From: Streptomyces sp. AC558_RSS880
GTDB taxonomy: Bacteria > Actinomycetota > Actinomycetes > Streptomycetales > Streptomycetaceae
Reading direction: 5' to 3'
NCBI RefSeq assembly: GCF_019049255.1
Contig: NZ_JAGMUJ010000050.1
Location: 1 to 64,000 of the forward strand
Length of the DNA stretch: 64,000 bases
A program made the translations under genes and the position numbers. Shown piece by piece: positions 60,367-64,000 of the stretch; the stretch's first letter is position 1, and every line of letters starts with the position of its first letter. Below the pieces are notes generated by a model. That model worked only from the letters and a program-made list of their open reading frames with translations. It had not been told where the DNA came from and searched no databases.

Positions 60367-63048
60367 CTAGCGCGGTCCCCCACCCGCCTTGAGCTCCTCC
60401 CGGGCCCGCTTCACCAGGCCGTCCGCGCCGCAGGAGCGGGCCAGGGCGAGGCCGCGTTCGAGGTCGGGTACGGAACGGGCGAGGATGCCGTACTCGACGC
60501 GGGCCACGGCGTGCTCGTACTGGCAGGGGGAGGACTCCAGGAAGGTGACCGCCTGGGCGGCGAGGCGGACCGCGCGCTGGCCGGTCTCCAGGGCGGCGGC
60601 GACGCGCAGGGCCTCCCCTATGGCGGTGTCCGTGCCGAAGCGTTCGGCCTGCCGGCGTACGTCGACGGCGAGCCGGGCGGCACGGGCGGGGTCCTCGGTG
60701 GCGAGGGCGCGGGCGAGGTCGGCGGCCCAGAAGACGTGCACCGGATTGTGGTGGCCGCGCGCGGCCGCCGCCTTCTGGGCCTCCTCCAGTTCGTTGACGC
60801 CCTCCTGGACGCGGCCGACGGCGAGCAGCAGCCGGCCGCGCACGGAGCGCGGGTCGGGCAGCACGATGGTGGACGGGTAGGGCGGTGCGAAGTCGTGCTG
60901 TTCGGCCACCGCCCAGGCCTCGTCGACGTGACCGCGGGCGAGCAGGGTGTCGACGAGGTTGCAGGTGGCCGTCCAGTACAGGGGCAGTCCGCGGCCGACG
61001 CGTTCGGCCAGGCGCAGGGACTCGCGCAGTTCCGCCTCCGCCGCCTCCAGCCGGCCCCGTCTGCGGTGCCCGAGTCCCACGTAGGCGTGGGCCAGCGCCA
61101 GGTGGCCGCCGCTCCAGCCCGCCGTGTCGTAGGCGTGCAGGGCCTCGTTGTAGAGGCTCTCGGCGCGGTCGAGGCGGTCGGTGTAGGCGTAGGCGTCGGC
61201 CAGCATCAGCAGCAGCTCGACGCCCCACTCGGAGTCGGTCCAGCCGAGGCCGGGGGCGAGGCGGCCGTTGACGAGGGCGCGGTCGCAGATCTCGACGATC
61301 TCCTCGGCGTTCTCGCCGCGCATCATGGCGTCGAAGCCGCGCACGATGAGCAGCGCGCGTTCGGAGTTGTCCCGGCCGGTGCAGGTGGCGGCGAGTTCGG
61401 CCAGCCGTTCGGAGCGGCCGGGGGAGGCGGCCTCGCCGGCGTGGATGCCCTCCCACATGAACTGCACGGTCCGCAGCCGCATCTGTGCGGGGCCGGGTTC
61501 GAGCCGGGCGGCCTCCGCCTCGACGGTGCGGACGGCCTCCTCCAGCTGGTCGTTGTGCAGCAGCGCCTGGGAGAGGCGGACCACGGCGTCCACCCGTCGG
61601 TCGCCGTCGAGGCCGGGCATGCCGAGGGCGGCCCGCAGATGGCCGATGGTGCGGGCGGGTGCGGTGAGGAAGGTGGCGCAGCCCAGTTCGTAGAGGACCT
61701 GCGCGTGGACCTCGGGGCGGGGCGGTTCCTCCAGGGCGCGTTCCAGGCAGCGGCGGGCGGCGTCCGGGGCGCCGACGGCGAGGTGTTCGCGGGCGGCCTC
61801 GCGCAGTTGCCAGACGAGTTCCTCGTCGTCGTCCGGGTGCACTTCGAGGAGGTGGCGGGCCGCCGCGGCGGCGCCGTGTCCGGAGTCGGTGACGATCCGG
61901 GCGGCTATGCCGTGCATGGCGCGGCGCAGCGCGTCGGGGATGGAGTTGTAGACGGCGGTGGCGATCAGGGGGTGGACGAACTCGAGGTCGGCGGGTGCGC
62001 TGCGGCCCGTGGTGGACGGGTCCGGGGCGGTGAGGATGCGGGCGCCGCGCAGGAGCTCGGCGCAGCGGGCGGCGGCGTCGACGTCCAGGGTGGCGAGCCG
62101 GGCCACCAGGCCGACGGTGATGTCGTTGCCGAGGATGGCGGCGGCCCAGGCGAACCGGGTGGCGTCTATGCCGAGTTCTTCCAGGCGTTCGACGAGTCCG
62201 CCGCCGCGGGCGGAGCGGTTCAGGTCGCGCAGTTCGCCGGCGTGGGCCTCGACGGGTTCGAGTTCGCTGTCCTGGACCTTGGCGAGGAGTTCGACGGTCT
62301 CGTAGGGGTTGCCGCCGGTGACGGCCCAGACCTCGCGGCAGAACGCGGCGTCGGCGTTCTCGCCCAGTGCGGCGCGGGTGAGTCCGGCCGTGGCCTCCGG
62401 GGTGAGGGCGCTGAGGGTGGTGACGGGCCGGTCGGCGGCGACGGCGTCCAGGTACCGGGCGCTCGCTCCGGAGATCTCGCCGGGCCGGCGGGCGATCACG
62501 ACGAGGACGGACAGGTCCACCAGGCGTTCGGCGAAGGAGGCGAGCCAGCGCAGGGTCTCCTGGTCGGCCCAGTGCGCGTCGTCGATCAGCAGGACCAGCG
62601 GCCAGTCCCTGCGGGCCAGCCGGCGCACGGCGGCGACCAGTCCCTCGCACACGCCCCGCGGGTCGGCGTGCCCCTCGCCGGGGTCGGCGATGCCGAGGGC
62701 GGGGCCGGCGATGTCGTACCAGTCGCCGAGGTACTCGCGTGCCTCCTCCGGCAGCATCGACACCAGCGCGGGCTGGAGGAGTTGGCGCACGACGTTGAAG
62801 GGGACGGAGCGCAGGGTCTCGCCGCCGCGGGCCGACCACACGGTGCAGCCGCGCTGTTCGGCGATGCGGCGGGTCTCGGCCAGCAGCGCGGTCTTGCCGA
62901 GCCCGGCCTCGCCCCGGAGCACCAGCAGGCCGCCCGGCGAGGAGCGGTCCGCGCACAGGGTGTCGACGGCCTCCGTGATCGCGGCGACTTCCTCGTCGCG
63001 CTCCCACAGAGCGGCCGTGGGGACGGCCGGGGGCCGTACCTCCGTCAT
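60367..63048 (-). CDS. Large AAA/STAND ATPase resembling LAL regulators but without LuxR HTH
   Basis: An 893-aa protein. An N-terminal ATPase module has Walker A GEAGLGKTALL near 45 and Walker B LVLLIDDAHWAD near 150, followed by a winged-helix/TPR-like region (GGNPYETVELL) and then helical TPR-type repeats up to the end. LAL regulators of this size usually finish with a LuxR-type helix-turn-helix of about 60 residues; here the protein stops at ELKAGGGPR and no such motif follows on any frame before pcaL. It starts with ATG at 63048 (GGAGG eight bases ahead). It may act by protein contact or have lost its DNA-binding part. Confidence 0.82.
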   Translation of the reverse strand: MTEVRPPAVPTAALWERDEEVAAITEAVDTLCADRSSPGGLLVLRGEAGLGKTALLAETRRIAEQRGCTVWSARGGETLRSVPFNVVRQLLQPALVSMLPEEAREYLGDWYDIAGPALGIADPGEGHADPRGVCEGLVAAVRRLARRDWPLVLLIDDAHWADQETLRWLASFAERLVDLSVLVVIARRPGEISGASARYLDAVAADRPVTTLSALTPEATAGLTRAALGENADAAFCREVWAVTGGNPYETVELLAKVQDSELEPVEAHAGELRDLNRSARGGGLVERLEELGIDATRFAWAAAILGNDITVGLVARLATLDVDAAARCAELLRGARILTAPDPSTTGRSAPADLEFVHPLIATAVYNSIPDALRRAMHGIAARIVTDSGHGAAAAARHLLEVHPDDDEELVWQLREAAREHLAVGAPDAARRCLERALEEPPRPEVHAQVLYELGCATFLTAPARTIGHLRAALGMPGLDGDRRVDAVVRLSQALLHNDQLEEAVRTVEAEAARLEPGPAQMRLRTVQFMWEGIHAGEAASPGRSERLAELAATCTGRDNSERALLIVRGFDAMMRGENAEEIVEICDRALVNGRLAPGLGWTDSEWGVELLLMLADAYAYTDRLDRAESLYNEALHAYDTAGWSGGHLALAHAYVGLGHRRRGRLEAAEAELRESLRLAERVGRGLPLYWTATCNLVDTLLARGHVDEAWAVAEQHDFAPPYPSTIVLPDPRSVRGRLLLAVGRVQEGVNELEEAQKAAAARGHHNPVHVFWAADLARALATEDPARAARLAVDVRRQAERFGTDTAIGEALRVAAALETGQRAVRLAAQAVTFLESSPCQYEHAVARVEYGILARSVPDLERGLALARSCGADGLVKRAREELKAGGGPR

Positions 63049-63311
63049 CCCGCTACCTCCCCAGAGTCGCCCGAATGACGTACAGACCTTGAGCCTAGTC
63101 CTCCTGCCGTCCGAGCGGTGCCCGCTCGCGCCACGTGTTGCCGTGACGGGTGACACGGCCCCACGGAATCGACGCGTACCACCCCTCACCAGGGGTCCTG
63201 ATGGTCAACTGCTGTCAAGGGGCGGGGAGACGGCAATCACCGGGCGGTCCGTACGGGGGTGTGACGGGGCTCTCTCATCCGGCTTTCACCGAGGCCTCAT
63301 ACGGTGGGGGC
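63049..63311. other. Divergent gap, ATPase / DUF2510 protein genes
   Basis: A 263-base region with somewhat lower GC in 63170-63250. It must contain both promoters. I see no clear promoter pair, operator or gene. Confidence 0.45.
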
Positions 63312-64000
63312 ATGACGCAGGTGACTCCTCCCGGGTGGTACCCCGACCCCGGGCAGACGAATGAGGGGCCGGCCACCGAGCGCTGGTGGGACGGCAACGC
63401 CTGGACGGAGCAGGTCCGTCCGGTGGGGCGGGCCGCCGCCTGGGGTCCCCCGGCGCCGGGCGGCGCGGGCGGGCCGGCGTATCCGGCGTATCCCGCTCCG
63501 GCCCCGCCCGGGCGGGGGCGACGGGTGCGGAACGGGATAGCCGTGGCGGTGGCCGTCGCCGTCCTGGCGAGCATCGGTGTGGGTGTGTACGCGCTGACGG
63601 ACGACGGCGGGGGCGGCGGTACCGCGACCTCGCAAGGGCCGGGCGGACGGGACGGCGGGCCGTTCGGCGACTCGGGAGGGCAGGACGGGGGCTCCGGCGG
63701 GTCGGACGGGGACTCCGGTGGTTCCGGTGGCGAGGAGCCCGCGCCGGACGGGTCCGAGGCGCCGCGGGTGGAGAGCGGGTCGGTGACCGACGGGCTGAGC
63801 GGGATCAGCCTGCCCATCCCGGACGGCTGGTACGGCCAGGAGCTGCAGGTGGGTGCCTCGGTGACGTCGGAGGACTCGTACGACTGCCCCGGTGACACCT
63901 CCAAGACGTGCACCAAGGGCGGGGCGTACTCGGCGCCGGCCCTGGCGTTCGGCAGCCGCGGCTCCACCGCCGAGGAGGTCGCCAAGGCGGACATCTCCGC
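63312..64000 (+). CDS. DUF2510 domain membrane protein, cut by window edge
   Basis: The first 229 codons of a gene that runs past the window. GWYPDPGQTNEGPATERWWD then GNAWTEQVRP is the DUF2510 domain (a WYPDP...WWDG...WT module). It is followed by a Pro/Ala/Gly linker, one membrane span (IAVAVAVAVLASIGVGVYAL) and a Gly/Ser/Asp-rich outer linker. An extracellular domain then begins (GISLPIPDGWYG) with two Cys (YDCPGDTSKTC). ATG at 63312 follows GGTGGGGG. Function unknown; the layout fits a membrane-anchored outer domain with the DUF2510 module inside the cell. Confidence 0.85.
   Translation, partial: MTQVTPPGWYPDPGQTNEGPATERWWDGNAWTEQVRPVGRAAAWGPPAPGGAGGPAYPAYPAPAPPGRGRRVRNGIAVAVAVAVLASIGVGVYALTDDGGGGGTATSQGPGGRDGGPFGDSGGQDGGSGGSDGDSGGSGGEEPAPDGSEAPRVESGSVTDGLSGISLPIPDGWYGQELQVGASVTSEDSYDCPGDTSKTCTKGGAYSAPALAFGSRGSTAEEVAKADIS

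Overview
The window is a very GC-rich chromosomal segment from a Streptomyces or close relative. The evidence is third-position GC bias, many GTG and TTG starts, an SsgA-like protein, a WhiB-type regulator, a small LPFR-motif protein and a PcaV-regulated pca operon. No rRNA, transposase, integrase, prophage or CRISPR array was seen. It looks like core or arm-proximal chromosome with several small accessory modules. Both ends cut genes.

Layout. (1) 1-5532, minus strand: a tightly coupled surface-polymer operon. It runs from a 606-aa CDP-alcohol phosphotransferase through a nucleotidyltransferase, a glycerol-1-phosphate-dehydrogenase-like enzyme, a second CDP-alcohol phosphotransferase and a GT2 glycosyltransferase to the start of an ABC-2 export permease. 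A GalE-like epimerase is divergent at 5820. (2) 6.9-12.6 kb: cation efflux, idi, an anti-sigma-like ATPase, an HdeD-like membrane protein, an enoyl-CoA hydratase, two DJ-1/PfpI-fold proteins (one fused to an AraC-type HTH) and a small LPFR protein. (3) 12.7-19.1 kb: tex, an ABC-F ATPase, a hypothetical gene and a D-amino-acid oxidase; two nearly identical 66-bp elements lie between convergent gene ends. (4) 19.2-26 kb: BCCT transporter, secreted S15-type peptidase, macro-domain protein, amino acid permease, MerR regulator. (5) 26-32.3 kb: fatty acid beta-oxidation (FadB-type, thiolase, alpha-methylacyl-CoA racemase-like) and a divergent saccharopine-dehydrogenase-fold reductase. (6) 32.3-35.4 kb: small membrane protein, a 13-bp tandem repeat, endonuclease V, SsgA-like and GPP34 proteins.

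(7) 35.4-39.6 kb: an ABC-F protein and a short DrrC-like UvrA behind a good vegetative promoter and a ~237-nt leader that can hide the ribosome binding site. (8) 39.7-44.8 kb: dimethylargininase, acyl-ACP desaturase with an operator-like repeat array, a non-canonical SDR with a zinc ribbon, an unusual tRNA-like gene, WhiB protein and VOC protein. (9) 44.9-53.3 kb: LacI regulator and two-domain laccase, divergent from a secreted ThuA/sugar-dehydrogenase fusion and a cupredoxin/Ig-like/DUF1080 protein, followed by a zinc alcohol dehydrogenase. (10) 53.4-60.3 kb: YerB-like lipoprotein, pcaV and pcaIJHGBL without pcaF. (11) 60.4-64 kb: a large ATPase resembling LAL regulators but lacking the LuxR HTH, and a DUF2510 membrane protein cut by the window edge.

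The two most coherent candidate systems are the polymer operon, which has the enzymes to build an activated polyol from dihydroxyacetone phosphate and transfer it in the membrane, and the exported copper/sugar-oxidation locus at 45-52 kb. Functions are inferred from motifs and context; no database search was run.
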